Below, one piece after another: positions 18,226 to 27,168 of a stretch of DNA of 64,000 nucleotides. Numbering within the stretch: the first letter of the stretch is position 1; each line of letters starts with the position of its first letter. Location: assembly GCA_913057725.1 (NCBI GenBank), contig CAJXOS010000001.1, positions 1 to 64,000 on the forward strand, read 5' to 3'. A program made the translations under genes and the position numbers. A model generated the notes under the pieces. That model made no database searches, had not been told where the DNA came from, and was given only the letters and a program-made list of their open reading frames with translations. The stretch comes from an uncultured Lewinella sp. (GTDB lineage: Bacteria > Bacteroidota > Bacteroidia > Chitinophagales > Saprospiraceae).

Positions 18226-19149
18226 TTAACAGAACTTCCGAATATATTCAAGTAAGGTGGCTTCCGACAGGTCAGGACTCGTAGCCAATTCCGATCGAAC
18301 CGCAATAGTAGAGGCCGCTAATCCGGCCCGACAACAGTCTTCTAAAGACCACCTCCGGCGGCTTGCCCACAAAAGGCCCGCATGGAATGCATCTCCAGCA
18401 CCAGTCGTGTTAGCTACTTTCACCTTAGCTGCAGCCAGGTGAACAGAGTTTTCTTGATCCGCTGCAAATGCCCCTTGGCTACCAAGCGTTATAAAGACTC
18501 GCTGAACGCCTTGATCCAATAATTTAGCAGCCGCTTTCTTCATATCCTCGAGATTCAATACTCGACCACCCGTTAATATCTCAGCCTGTCGACGATTGGC
18601 TTTAATCGTATGAAATCGTCCAATATGAGGTTGCACCCGGGCTGCCAGATGACTGGAAACAGGATCAAGGTAAATGGGTATTTCCCATTCCTGTGTCAAC
18701 AACCAATCGATTGCCTCCGGTGGCATATTTGTTTCTAAACATAGAGCCTCCGATTGCTCCATTGCCTCCTTTTGTTGCTCTAGATAATCGGCCGAAAGTA
18801 CAGACAAAACCGACAAGTCAGCTATGCCGGCGTAAAGGTCTTTTCGTTCATCTAGTACCGCCAAGTGAATTGCTCCTTTGTGACCATTGGCCAATATGCT
18901 ATGCCGCACGCCAATATTTAGATCTTGACAATTTTGCAGCAACGCACGGCCGTCTTTGTCATCTCCAAAAGCTGCAACCAATTCTACGTTTAGCCCCAGG
19001 CGAACTAAATTCTCTGCAAGATTACGTCCTACACCGCCCGGCGCTTTAGTGACAACTCCAGGAACAGAATCTGTTGGCAGTGGTCTTCCTAACGGAAATC
19101 CCATCATATCCGTAATAGCAGCACCTAAGACAAAAATTGGTTTGCTCAT
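18226..19149 (-). CDS. psuK: pseudouridine kinase PsuK (PfkB family)
   Basis: 307-aa ribokinase-fold sugar kinase. The N-terminus GAAITDMMGFP, the substrate-binding GGVGRNLAENLVRLG and the C-terminal anion hole and catalytic base NTTGAGDAFHAGLL are PfkB signatures. Adjacency to psuG identifies pseudouridine as the likely substrate: PsuK makes pseudouridine 5'-phosphate for PsuG. The start at 19149 (MSKPIFVLG) was chosen because the tracked N-terminal extension has no PfkB character and covers the divergent promoter. A TACATTTG box lies 40 bp upstream. Confidence 0.9.
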   Translation of the reverse strand: MSKPIFVLGAAITDMMGFPLGRPLPTDSVPGVVTKAPGGVGRNLAENLVRLGLNVELVAAFGDDKDGRALLQNCQDLNIGVRHSILANGHKGAIHLAVLDERKDLYAGIADLSVLSVLSADYLEQQKEAMEQSEALCLETNMPPEAIDWLLTQEWEIPIYLDPVSSHLAARVQPHIGRFHTIKANRRQAEILTGGRVLNLEDMKKAAAKLLDQGVQRVFITLGSQGAFAADQENSVHLAAAKVKVANTTGAGDAFHAGLLWASRRRWSLEDCCRAGLAASTIAVRSELATSPDLSEATLLEYIRKFC

Positions 19150-19188
19150 GCGTGATAGGTCTTTGGTTTTGGGGTAAAATCTCTCCTT

Positions 19189-19196
19189 CAAATGTA
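19189..19196 (-). promoter_or_regulatory. TAnnTTTG box for the psuK-psuG-crcB operon
   Basis: TACATTTG on the minus strand, 40 bp upstream of the psuK ATG. It lies back to back with the btpA-like box at 19209, so the two transcripts share a short divergent control region. Confidence 0.5.
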
Positions 19197-19208
19197 CTAC
19201 ACAAGCGG

Positions 19209-19216
19209 TACTTTTG
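19209..19216 (+). promoter_or_regulatory. TAnnTTTG box for the BtpA-like gene
   Basis: TACTTTTG on the plus strand lies inside the tracked ORF but 26 bp before the ATG at 19243, supporting the shorter protein. Confidence 0.5.
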
Positions 19217-19242
19217 TACAGATCGATCAAACTTATTCTAGT

Positions 19243-20055
19243 ATGCCTGTTCCTTTTTCTGAACTCTTTGGCGCGCAAAAGCCGTTGATTGCTATGATTC
19301 ACGTCCCTGCACTGCCTGGTACTCCAGCCTATGAAGGAAACTGGCAAAAGGTTTTGCAAAAAGTTCGAGAGGAAGCGGACCTCCTCAGATCTGCGGGTGT
19401 AGATGCTTTAATGTTGGAGAACATGCACGACACCCCTTATCTCAATCGTACGGTAGGTCCGGAAATTGTGAGTGGGATGACGGCAGCAGCTATTGCCGTT
19501 AGAGGCGTTGCACCTGACTTACCCTGCGGCATACAAGTTTTGGCAGGTGCCAATCAGGCTGCGCTAGCGGTGGCGCTGGCCGCCGATTGTCAGTTTATTA
19601 GAGCCGAAGGATTCGTCTTTGGTCATCTGGCAGATGAAGGCTGGATGAACAGTGATGCTGGAGCACTGCTACGATACCGGAAATCAATCAATGCCGAACA
19701 TATCAGTGTCTATACCGACATTAAGAAGAAGCACAGCTCCCATACCATTAGTTCTGATGTAGACTTGGGTGAGACGGCCAAAGCGGCTCATTTCTTTAAA
19801 TCAAATGGTTTAATCGTCACCGGTACAGCAACTGGAAGCCAAGCTGAAATATCAGACCTGAGGGCGGTTAAAGAAGCTTGTCCTGACTTACCAGTCCTGG
19901 TTGGAAGTGGCATAACGGCGGATAATGCCTCCGAATACAAAGAAGTTGCTGATGGCGTTATTGTAGGTTCCTTCCTTAAGGAGAGTGGGCATTGGATGAA
20001 TGAGTTGTCTACGGTGCGTGTTCAGCAGTTGGTTTCAAGATGGAATAATAGCTAG
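19243..20055 (+). CDS. BtpA/SgcQ family TIM-barrel protein
   Basis: A 270-aa (beta/alpha)8 protein. IAMIHVPALPGTPAY, the VDALMLENMHDTPY segment and the C-terminal phosphate-binding-like VLVGSGITADNASEY are hallmarks of the BtpA/SgcQ family. Cyanobacterial BtpA affects photosystem I stability and SgcQ sits in a sugar operon, but no enzymatic reaction is firmly established. The start at 19243 (MPVPFSELFG) is supported by a promoter box just upstream. Divergence from psuK-psuG suggests a role in handling the released ribose phosphate or base; this is inference. Confidence 0.85.
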   Translation: MPVPFSELFGAQKPLIAMIHVPALPGTPAYEGNWQKVLQKVREEADLLRSAGVDALMLENMHDTPYLNRTVGPEIVSGMTAAAIAVRGVAPDLPCGIQVLAGANQAALAVALAADCQFIRAEGFVFGHLADEGWMNSDAGALLRYRKSINAEHISVYTDIKKKHSSHTISSDVDLGETAKAAHFFKSNGLIVTGTATGSQAEISDLRAVKEACPDLPVLVGSGITADNASEYKEVADGVIVGSFLKESGHWMNELSTVRVQQLVSRWNNS

Positions 20056-20092
20056 CAACCTAATTTTTCTACATCAACTTAGTCCATTACTG

Positions 20093-20100
20093 TATTTTTG
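20093..20100 (+). promoter_or_regulatory. TAnnTTTG box for the T9SS cargo gene
   Basis: TATTTTTG lies about 70 bp upstream of the ATG at 20171 in the gap after the BtpA-like gene. No -33 TTG is obvious. Confidence 0.4.
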
Positions 20101-20170
20101 TTTTAGTGTTGAGCTAATATATTAGCTTGGAATTCTCTCTCTTTTCGATTTTTTATTCAATTGCGCTCTT

Positions 20171-22051
20171 ATGAAAAAGATCAAAAGTCTATTTCTAATT
20201 CTATCTCTACCTTTTATAGCCATAGCCCAACCAGAAGCCTACAACTGGTACTTTGGGGATCAATTTGGATTAAACTTCAGTTCCGGTGAACCGGTAGTCG
20301 TATCTGAAAGTGCTATTCGCACCCGTAAAGGATCGGCCACGGTCAGCGATGCGGAAGGGAATCTGCTCTTTTACACGAATGGTGGAAGACCATTCAACAA
20401 TCCCTTTGGTTTACCTGGTCAGATATGGAATCGAAATCATGAGGTCATGTATGATATGGGGCTCATTTTTGGCGGAAGTTCAGAAGCTACGCAATCATCC
20501 CTGATCATACCAAAACCAGGACAGGATTCAGTATATATCCTTTTCACTGTAGAGGATTCTAACTGGGATGAGGGCCCCAATACTCCGAGTGGTTATCCTT
20601 TGGGTCGAGGCTTTCGTTATTTCGAAATAGATATGCGGCTTAATGATGGCCTTGGTGGTGTTACAGTAACCAATCGAAGGCTACATATCCCCGCTCATCA
20701 AGCACTTGCAGGTACACTTCATGCCGATGGTGAACGGTATTGGATACTGACTCTTGATTGGACGGAGGATAGCTTTGTACGCCTCTTAGTAGATGGCAGT
20801 GATTTCATGTTTCCGACCGACGTAGAACTTGTACCAACACCATTTGATCCTCCTTTTGCTCCGGAAATCAAGATCTCTCCCGATGGTAAATGGATCGTTT
20901 GCGCTACCAGAATTATGTCTTTTGATAATGCTACGGGTGAGATTGGTAATGTAACAGCGGTGCTTCCAAATGCCTATAGTTTTGCGGGCACTTTTAGTCC
21001 AGGAAGTCGCTACTATTATTACCGCAACTTAAGTGGTTTTATTGGACGTGTTGATTTGAATGCGCCGAATATCCCAGAATCATTGGAAGCCTTGTCGCCT
21101 ATTAATGAACAGCATGGAATAGGCAGTATGCGGCTAGGGCCCTTTAATAGAATCTATTTCTCTACCAATGACCATGATGACACAACCAGAATAGGGGAGA
21201 TTCGTTGCCCTGATACTCCGAGCCCAATTATCAATGAAGAACTTTTTATTATTCCTCCGGAGGAAGGGAGAATTCGGCGAGTTAGTGGTTTCCCAAATTT
21301 TACGGACCACATCTTCATGAGAGAACCCAATAAAGATACCCTCCCACCAGAAAACCTAACGTTTTGCGCTGGAGATGAACTCATCCTTGAGTCGCGCATT
21401 ATCAATCCCTCCTACGAATACGAGTGGAATACCGGTAGCACAAACGAACAGATAACCATCAGTGAAGGTGGAGTGTATTATCTGAATATTACCGATGAGT
21501 GCGGCGTAACCACCTACGATGAGAAGAACGTGGTTATTGTAAATCCACCAAGCATCGGGTTTGGTGAACTTGCCCTGGATGAGCTATGCATTGATGAAAC
21601 CTATACGCTGAATCTATTGACAGATTCAGGAAATGATATCATATGGTCTTCGGGTGAATCAACTGACAATATCCTCCTATCAGAATCGACAACTTTATCC
21701 GTTACAGTCAGCAACGATTGTGGAATAGCTAGTGCGGAGATCACGGCCGAATTCATTGACTGCCTTGAAGATTGTGAACTCATTTTTCCAGATATTATCT
21801 CGCCGAATGGCGACGGTATTAACGACACCTTTGGAGGCTTTAATAATTGCGCCCCCATTAGTTATGAGTTGCAAGTCTACAACCGATGGGGTAAACTAGT
21901 TTTTGAATCAGACAATATTGCCAATGCTTGGGATGGACGCTTAGATGGCACAACAGTTCCATCAGATGTATACATTTTCCGTGCTCAATATCGCTTTTCA
22001 GAAGAGGAAGACTACCAAGTCAATACTGGTCAACTGACAATACTCAGATAA
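20171..22051 (+). CDS. secreted protein with T9SS type B (gliding-motility C-terminal) sorting domain
   Basis: 626 aa. A signal peptide (LFLILSLPFIAIAQ) precedes YNWYFGDQFGLNFSSG, the opening of a large Bacteroidota family in which the first 380 residues form a beta-propeller-like region (FSPDGKW-type turns such as KISPDGKWIVCA). Two short Ig/PKD-like segments follow (YEWNTGSTNEQITISEGGVYYL). The last 85 residues are the type B sorting domain: FPDIISPNGDGINDTF, LQVYNRWGKLVFE, WDGRLDGTTVPSDVYIF. Such proteins are exported by T9SS and held at the surface. The ligand is unknown. Confidence 0.9.
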   Translation: MKKIKSLFLILSLPFIAIAQPEAYNWYFGDQFGLNFSSGEPVVVSESAIRTRKGSATVSDAEGNLLFYTNGGRPFNNPFGLPGQIWNRNHEVMYDMGLIFGGSSEATQSSLIIPKPGQDSVYILFTVEDSNWDEGPNTPSGYPLGRGFRYFEIDMRLNDGLGGVTVTNRRLHIPAHQALAGTLHADGERYWILTLDWTEDSFVRLLVDGSDFMFPTDVELVPTPFDPPFAPEIKISPDGKWIVCATRIMSFDNATGEIGNVTAVLPNAYSFAGTFSPGSRYYYYRNLSGFIGRVDLNAPNIPESLEALSPINEQHGIGSMRLGPFNRIYFSTNDHDDTTRIGEIRCPDTPSPIINEELFIIPPEEGRIRRVSGFPNFTDHIFMREPNKDTLPPENLTFCAGDELILESRIINPSYEYEWNTGSTNEQITISEGGVYYLNITDECGVTTYDEKNVVIVNPPSIGFGELALDELCIDETYTLNLLTDSGNDIIWSSGESTDNILLSESTTLSVTVSNDCGIASAEITAEFIDCLEDCELIFPDIISPNGDGINDTFGGFNNCAPISYELQVYNRWGKLVFESDNIANAWDGRLDGTTVPSDVYIFRAQYRFSEEEDYQVNTGQLTILR

Positions 22052-22052
22052 A

Positions 22053-23168
22053 TTAGACCTTTCTTCCTTTCCATCGAGAAGAGATCGGCAAGAGGGCTAA
22101 GGAACCTACTAGTACTACATACAACATATGCAAACCAAGTGCTGGAATGAACCAATTTATCCATTTTGGATTACCTAATTCTTGGCTAGCAAAGCGCAGA
22201 TAATAGTATTCTGAGAAAGCTTTTATCAAGTAGGCGCCGACCAAAATCGACACATAATAGCTAGCGGTAAATAGCAATGGAATTCCCAGAAGCAGTCCTA
22301 GGTTCAGGATATACACCGCTGCCTGAAATAGGATTAGGTACTTATCGGTATACCCACTGGTTTTGCCTGCCCACCGCAATCGCTGCCAGAAAAACTCGGA
22401 CCAACGAATAGCCGGCGGCGTTTGAACACTAGCCTTTTTATCGAATGCAAAAGCAATCTTAACCTGAGGGCTTTTGACCGCCTTTTGAAGTAAAAAAATG
22501 TCATCACCAGATGCTCGATGGGTATTCCCAATAAAGCCATCTAATTCTATAAAAAGTGACCTACTAATGGCGAGGTTTGCACCATTAGCTAGTATGGGAC
22601 TCCCTGCTTGTACGGCTGCTCCAGTAAGCAACAGCGTGCCACATACATCTAGGCCTTGAAACGCTTCCAATAGGTTTGATCTTGCGCTTAGTTGTACTGG
22701 CGCCAAAATCATATTGTTCCCGGCAAGAATTAATTGAGATATCTGATTGAGCCAATCTGGACCGGCTATACAGTCGGCATCCGTGAAGACCAATATGTCA
22801 CCTTTAGCGAGCCCAATTGCTTTGGTTATGGCTGCCTTTTTACCATGGTCCTCACCAGATAACTGTAAGAACTGGATTCGTTCATCAGCAATTGCTTGTA
22901 CTTGTACAGAAGTTCCATCTTCAGAATGGTCGTCCACAACAATGATCTCTACCCTTTCTCTTGGGTATGACTGAGTAAGTACAGCACTTAAACAGGCTTG
23001 AATGGTAGTGACTTCATTCCTGGCAGGAATAATGACGGAAAAAAAAGGTAGCTCATTTACTTGTGGCCTTAACGGTGCCTTTTTACCAGCACTCCAATAA
23101 GTAGCAACCTTATAGAGGAACAGGGCATAGAATAAGCTGCCCACAAGAAGGGCAATGCTGAATATCAT
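22053..23168 (-). CDS. family 2 glycosyltransferase, membrane-bound
   Basis: 371 aa. An N-terminal membrane helix (IFSIALLVGSLFYALFLY) is followed by a GT-A fold domain with SVIIPARNE, VVDDHSEDGT, the DxD motif in VFTDADC and the QxxRW-type motif FWQRLRWAGK, then three to four C-terminal membrane helices. This is the architecture of processive or polyisoprenyl-linked GT2 enzymes. The start at 23168 is set directly after the stop of the upstream M23 gene (2 bp), so it is the last gene of the TPR-DUF4292-M23-GT2 operon. The acceptor is unknown. Confidence 0.9.
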   Translation of the reverse strand: MIFSIALLVGSLFYALFLYKVATYWSAGKKAPLRPQVNELPFFSVIIPARNEVTTIQACLSAVLTQSYPRERVEIIVVDDHSEDGTSVQVQAIADERIQFLQLSGEDHGKKAAITKAIGLAKGDILVFTDADCIAGPDWLNQISQLILAGNNMILAPVQLSARSNLLEAFQGLDVCGTLLLTGAAVQAGSPILANGANLAISRSLFIELDGFIGNTHRASGDDIFLLQKAVKSPQVKIAFAFDKKASVQTPPAIRWSEFFWQRLRWAGKTSGYTDKYLILFQAAVYILNLGLLLGIPLLFTASYYVSILVGAYLIKAFSEYYYLRFASQELGNPKWINWFIPALGLHMLYVVLVGSLALLPISSRWKGRKV

Positions 23169-23170
23169 TA

Positions 23171-24409
23171 TTATTGAATCCAACCCTCTGGATTGAGGCG
23201 TTCTTTTTGACGCCACACTTCGAAATGCAGTTCGCCTGCCTGCTTACTGATTTGCCCTAAAGACTGGCCCGCACGTAGCTCAGTACCACTATTAACGCTG
23301 ACTGTTTCCAGATTAGAGTATACTGTATAATAATTGCCGTGTCGCACAAGGACCATATTACGATAACCGGGAACAAAGTGCGTACTGACAACTGTACCAT
23401 CAGCGACTACCGCTACATCGGTCCGGCCACTTACGCTGATGTCAATACCGTTATTAGAAATCTCTACACCCTTAACGGTAGGGTGGGGCTGCCTGCCAAA
23501 ACGCTTAGTGATCTCTCCTTCAACAGGCCAGGGTAAGTTTCCTTTTAAACGAGAGAATGTTCCATCTTCAGCAGAAGCTTTATTTGAAGAAGTACTAGCC
23601 GTCGCTCCGCTGGTACGAGAGGCACGTTCTTCCCGACGAATTCGCGCCATCTCAGCGGCAATGGCCTTTTCGATCGCTTGGTTAAGTTCCTCCTTCGCTG
23701 CTTCTTGCTCTTTCAAGTGAGCAAGGATACTGGCCTCACTCTTCTTCAGCTGATTCAAAAGCTGATCTTGCGCATTCTTTTCCCGTCCGAGCGCAGTTTG
23801 TTGATTTTGCTCCGTAGTTAAAAGGACAGCTTTTTCTTCTCGGTCCTTTTCCATCTGCGTCAGCTTCGACTGCAGAGATTCCTGAGTAGCTAATATGAGT
23901 TTAGCTTGGCGAGAACGGAACCGTTGATATTGCCGGAGGTATTGCCAGCGACGAAAGGCCTCGTTAAAGCTGCGAGAAGATAAGATGAAGGTGAGCCAAG
24001 AATGTTGTAGACGGGCCCGATATGCAGCACGAACCAGTTCGCTGTATTCATTCTTCAAGCGACTAATATCATCGCTTAAAGCCAGTACTACTTCATTAGT
24101 ACGTGAGATACTGTTTTCCGTCTGTTGTACTTCTTGCTGAAGGGTAAGGATGAGTTCCTCCCGATTGCGGATCTGCTTTTGCAGGAGTGCAACCTGCACC
24201 AATGCTGCCTCTTTGTTACGACGAGTATCTCCGAGGCGACGCGTGTTCTCCTTAATCTCAGCCTGTAACGCTTCCCTTTTTTGACGTAGTTCGTTCGTGG
24301 ATTGGCCCCACAAACTGAACGTTACCAGTAAGAGGCAAGCGCTAATTAGACATTTTCTGATAACGAGACGGTACGCTAAACTTGATATCGGTAGGAACGT
24401 TGAGTTCAA
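23171..24409 (-). CDS. EnvC-like M23 peptidase / murein hydrolase activator
   Basis: 412 aa. After a signal peptide with a long n-region (hydrophobic run CLISACLLLVTFSLWG) come about 220 residues of heptad-rich coiled coil, then a LytM/M23 domain (about 290-410). The canonical HxH zinc site appears as LHFEVW, but the first HxxxD position reads NNGIDISVSG, so the zinc site looks incomplete. That is typical of EnvC/NlpD amidase activators rather than active endopeptidases. The only ATG is at 24409, giving a 68-bp overlap with the DUF4292 gene; a rarer start inside the overlap cannot be excluded. Confidence 0.85.
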   Translation of the reverse strand: MNSTFLPISSLAYRLVIRKCLISACLLLVTFSLWGQSTNELRQKREALQAEIKENTRRLGDTRRNKEAALVQVALLQKQIRNREELILTLQQEVQQTENSISRTNEVVLALSDDISRLKNEYSELVRAAYRARLQHSWLTFILSSRSFNEAFRRWQYLRQYQRFRSRQAKLILATQESLQSKLTQMEKDREEKAVLLTTEQNQQTALGREKNAQDQLLNQLKKSEASILAHLKEQEAAKEELNQAIEKAIAAEMARIRREERASRTSGATASTSSNKASAEDGTFSRLKGNLPWPVEGEITKRFGRQPHPTVKGVEISNNGIDISVSGRTDVAVVADGTVVSTHFVPGYRNMVLVRHGNYYTVYSNLETVSVNSGTELRAGQSLGQISKQAGELHFEVWRQKERLNPEGWIQ

Positions 24410-25139
24410 CTTTTGTGAATTCTATTTCAATATCTGCTTTACCTGTTTCGCGGCTGTTTACCGCTATCTTACGAAGGTAAGAAAAATCGCGATTGGCCCC
24501 TGCGTCCTGATAGTTCTGCAGATCAATGGCCAAGGTCCGTTGCTGTGAGGTTTGCTCTACCTCCATGCGTTCTAGCAAATAGTTAGGTAAGGAAAACCAA
24601 TAATCGTTCTTTGCATTGGTGCCACTGGCTGACCAGCGAAGTTGCTCGCCTTGGGCTAGTGCTTTTGCCGATGCTTGAGTAAGGAATATTGGATTTCCCA
24701 GAAGCATCTGCTGGAGCGTAGTGATATCTCCTGGCAGGTTATATTTTTCCGAGATGTAGCTAATAGGCTCAGCCGCATACTCTTTGTTGAAGCGATCCAG
24801 AATAAAGAGCGAATCTGGAGTTATCATCGCCCGAGCGATCTCAAATCCAAATTTCTTTACACTCATCCAGATGGCTTTGTCTTTTTCCATCTTGATCGTA
24901 GCTGTAGCACCTACGGCCATACTACCATCATCGTAAGACAACTTTGCACTGGCATTAAGCCAATCTGCTTGTAGTTGTTGTTGGATGATGTTTTCTAGAT
25001 AAGCTTCCGCCGAACTTGGTGCCTCCTCTACTACAACTTCCTCGGTAGCTTTTTTTCCTGTATTACAGGCCAGGCCTACCAAAACGATATGTGCTAGCAA
25101 TAAAAAAGATGAAAAACGGGATATACGAGCGAACATCAT
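24342..25139 (-). CDS. DUF4292 domain lipoprotein
   Basis: 265 aa with lipobox VGLAC and a mature domain typical of DUF4292 (KLSYDDGSMAVGATATIKMEKDKAIWMSVKKFGFEIARAMITPDSLFILDR). The fold recalls LolA/LolB lipoprotein carriers, which would suit an outer-membrane lipid-handling role, but function is not established. Its ATG overlaps the upstream TPR stop by 4 bp (ATGA type). The gene order TPR, DUF4292, M23 is, to my knowledge, a recurring arrangement in Bacteroidota. Confidence 0.88.
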   Translation of the reverse strand: MMFARISRFSSFLLLAHIVLVGLACNTGKKATEEVVVEEAPSSAEAYLENIIQQQLQADWLNASAKLSYDDGSMAVGATATIKMEKDKAIWMSVKKFGFEIARAMITPDSLFILDRFNKEYAAEPISYISEKYNLPGDITTLQQMLLGNPIFLTQASAKALAQGEQLRWSASGTNAKNDYWFSLPNYLLERMEVEQTSQQRTLAIDLQNYQDAGANRDFSYLRKIAVNSRETGKADIEIEFTKVELNVPTDIKFSVPSRYQKMSN

Positions 25140-26836
25140 AGACTTCGATTAGCAATTTTATCTAGTAAACGCTGACTATTCTCTCCTAGTGTCTTAGCAG
25201 CTTCCCAATATTCCACAGCTTGGTCGGTATTCTTCAATTGATACTGAATATCACCTGATAGTTCCAGGGCTGCAGGCCAATATTTCGCTCCTGCAACTCG
25301 TGCTTTAGCCATCGATTCCTCTGCATCCTCATAACGTCCTTGCTGGTAAGCAATTCGAGCCACGAGTTCATTATAATAAGGATGAGTAGGTACACGCTCA
25401 GCCGCTTTTCTGCTGGCTGCTCTTGCATCTTTCACATCCCCTTTTTCAAATAAAAAGGCAGCGTAGCGATAATTCACATCAGGAGAATCGCCAGCTAGAT
25501 CGAGGGCTTCATCAAAGGCACTTTGCGCTCCCGACCGATCCCCTTGATGACTCAAAACTTGACCCTCAAGTGCTTTTATCTCTCCTTTCAGTGCAGGGTT
25601 ACGGCCACTCATCATATCAGCCATACTTATTGCATCCAATGCGTCGTCATATTCTTCTGTTGCATCCGCACCAATTGCCAAATAGTACTGAATGATCGAC
25701 CGATTAGGGAAGACATCAAGCGCATCATTGGCTGTATCATATAAACCGGCCGCATCTCCAACCTCATAAAGAGATGCTAAGAGTTGTTCCCAAACTGGAA
25801 ATACGTTCTCGTCGCGCTCTAGCGTTGCGCGATACTTTTCAATCGCTTCTTTTTTACGGCCACTATGGTATAGCAGGTCACCTGCAGCTGAGAACGGTTT
25901 AGGATCACTACCGTGTAGCTCCTCCATAATACTTGTCAACTCCAGCGCTGCATCTGCAATCACTACATCGCCCGTTTCAGCTACTTGTGAGATAAAAGGA
26001 TAGAGTTTGCTGATCTTTAAATCAACAGCTACATCACTACGTTCAAATGCAGGTCGAAGGTCTGCTAAGTAACGTAACTCATCTTGGCGCATATTGGACC
26101 CACCAGCCAATGCGAGTTGTGCTTTAGGGTCTTCTGGATTTTGCTCAATAATCTGCTGGTATACTTCTTTCGCTGCCTCTTGATCTCCCTGGCTTTCATA
26201 AAAGGACGCCAACAGGTGCTTGTATTCTAGTACTTGTGGAAATGCCTCCATTAGATCAGCGAGTGCTCTAGCAGCTCGTTTGGTATCACCAAGGCCTAGA
26301 AATAGCGTATGCTTGCGCCGAGCAATTTCTTCATTAACCCCCACTTCCTTTTCTAAATCCTCATAGACATTGATCGCTTTGTCAATTTCTTGTGCTCGTA
26401 CTAAGAAATACGCCAAGCGAAATGCCAAGTATTGGTTATCTGGTGACTGCTCAACTAGTTTTTCGTAGAGATCGGCTCCTTCTTGATTGCGGCCTTCTTG
26501 CTGATAGACATCAGCTAAGAATTTTAGATACCATTCATTGGATGGCTCTTCGTCCACTGCCGTTTTCAGATAACGGACAGCTTCTTCCAACTGGCCTTCA
26601 GCATGCAATAAGCGACCAAGCTCGTAAGCTAATGCGGCCTTATTATCTTCATTCTCTTGGCGAAAAAGTTCCCGCAACATCGTGATGGCCTTATCATAGT
26701 TGCCCAGGAGTTTTTCCCGATTAGCTTCAATGAGAAGCTTTTCCCGATTTACTTCCTCTTCTGTAATCTGTTCTTGAGCCCAAGCAGGGGAAAGAAAGAG
26801 CAGTAGTAGTAAGAATGTTAAACTAGTTCGAATCAC
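25136..26836 (-). CDS. secreted tetratricopeptide-repeat protein
   Basis: 566 aa with a strong signal peptide (SLTFLLLLLFLSPAWAQ). At least ten TPR-like helix pairs follow, for example ALAYELGRLLHAEGQLEEAVRYLKTAV, QYLAFRLAYFLVRAQEIDKAINVYEDL and VNYRYAAFLFEKGDVKDARAASRKAA. It should form a periplasmic protein-binding superhelix. As first gene of the operon with DUF4292, M23 and GT2 it probably serves envelope biogenesis; the partner is unknown. A TAAATTTG box lies 28 bp upstream of its ATG. Confidence 0.9.
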   Translation of the reverse strand: MIRTSLTFLLLLLFLSPAWAQEQITEEEVNREKLLIEANREKLLGNYDKAITMLRELFRQENEDNKAALAYELGRLLHAEGQLEEAVRYLKTAVDEEPSNEWYLKFLADVYQQEGRNQEGADLYEKLVEQSPDNQYLAFRLAYFLVRAQEIDKAINVYEDLEKEVGVNEEIARRKHTLFLGLGDTKRAARALADLMEAFPQVLEYKHLLASFYESQGDQEAAKEVYQQIIEQNPEDPKAQLALAGGSNMRQDELRYLADLRPAFERSDVAVDLKISKLYPFISQVAETGDVVIADAALELTSIMEELHGSDPKPFSAAGDLLYHSGRKKEAIEKYRATLERDENVFPVWEQLLASLYEVGDAAGLYDTANDALDVFPNRSIIQYYLAIGADATEEYDDALDAISMADMMSGRNPALKGEIKALEGQVLSHQGDRSGAQSAFDEALDLAGDSPDVNYRYAAFLFEKGDVKDARAASRKAAERVPTHPYYNELVARIAYQQGRYEDAEESMAKARVAGAKYWPAALELSGDIQYQLKNTDQAVEYWEAAKTLGENSQRLLDKIANRSL

Positions 26837-26863
26837 AACTTCGGGTTATCTTAAGTATTCCTG

Positions 26864-26871
26864 CAAATTTA
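26864..26871 (-). promoter_or_regulatory. TAnnTTTG box for the TPR-DUF4292-M23-GT2 operon
   Basis: TAAATTTG on the minus strand lies 28 bp upstream of the TPR gene ATG, in the 332-bp divergent gap before mce. Confidence 0.5.
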
Positions 26872-26993
26872 CCATTGTTTTGGCCATTTGCCTGCTATTT
26901 CAGCGCAGAGTGCAAAGTGCACTTATTTCTTACAACAACGAAAAATCCTTAGTGGTTATTAGGCTTTCGACTTACTTAAGCATTAAAGCGTTT

Positions 26994-27001
26994 TATCTTT
27001 G
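26994..27001 (+). promoter_or_regulatory. TAnnTTTG box upstream of mce
   Basis: TATCTTTG on the plus strand. If used, the mce mRNA has a leader of about 160 nt that contains the CGATAGCTATCG hairpin. Confidence 0.45.
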
Positions 27002-27101
27002 CAGCAAATGACGTTTCTATGAAACAAACATGCTTTTCTTCAATCACACATTCGTACTAGCGGCTGATTAAAGAAGACCATGTAAGAGCGCAGTGGTTGC
27101 A

Positions 27102-27142
27102 TAAATGCAGTCCCGATAGCTATCGAGATTCTGCAGTTTATC
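27102..27142. repeat. imperfect inverted repeat around CGATAGCTATCG
   Basis: Arms ATAAATGCAGTCCCGATA and TATCGAGATTCTGCAGTTTAT pair imperfectly around a perfect 12-bp palindromic core. Without a T-tract it does not look like a terminator. It could be an mRNA leader hairpin or a single copy of a dispersed palindrome. Confidence 0.55.
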
Positions 27143-27168
27143 AAGCTGCAAAAAAAACTTTCAAATAC

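Larger units (their letters stand above)
26837..27168. other. 332-bp divergent intergenic region with palindromic element
   Basis: It holds the minus-strand box at 26864, a plus-strand TATCTTTG at 26994 and an imperfect inverted repeat at about 27102-27142 centred on the perfect palindrome CGATAGCTATCG. The last 165 bp would be a long 5' leader for mce. No RNA gene is recognised. Confidence 0.5.
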
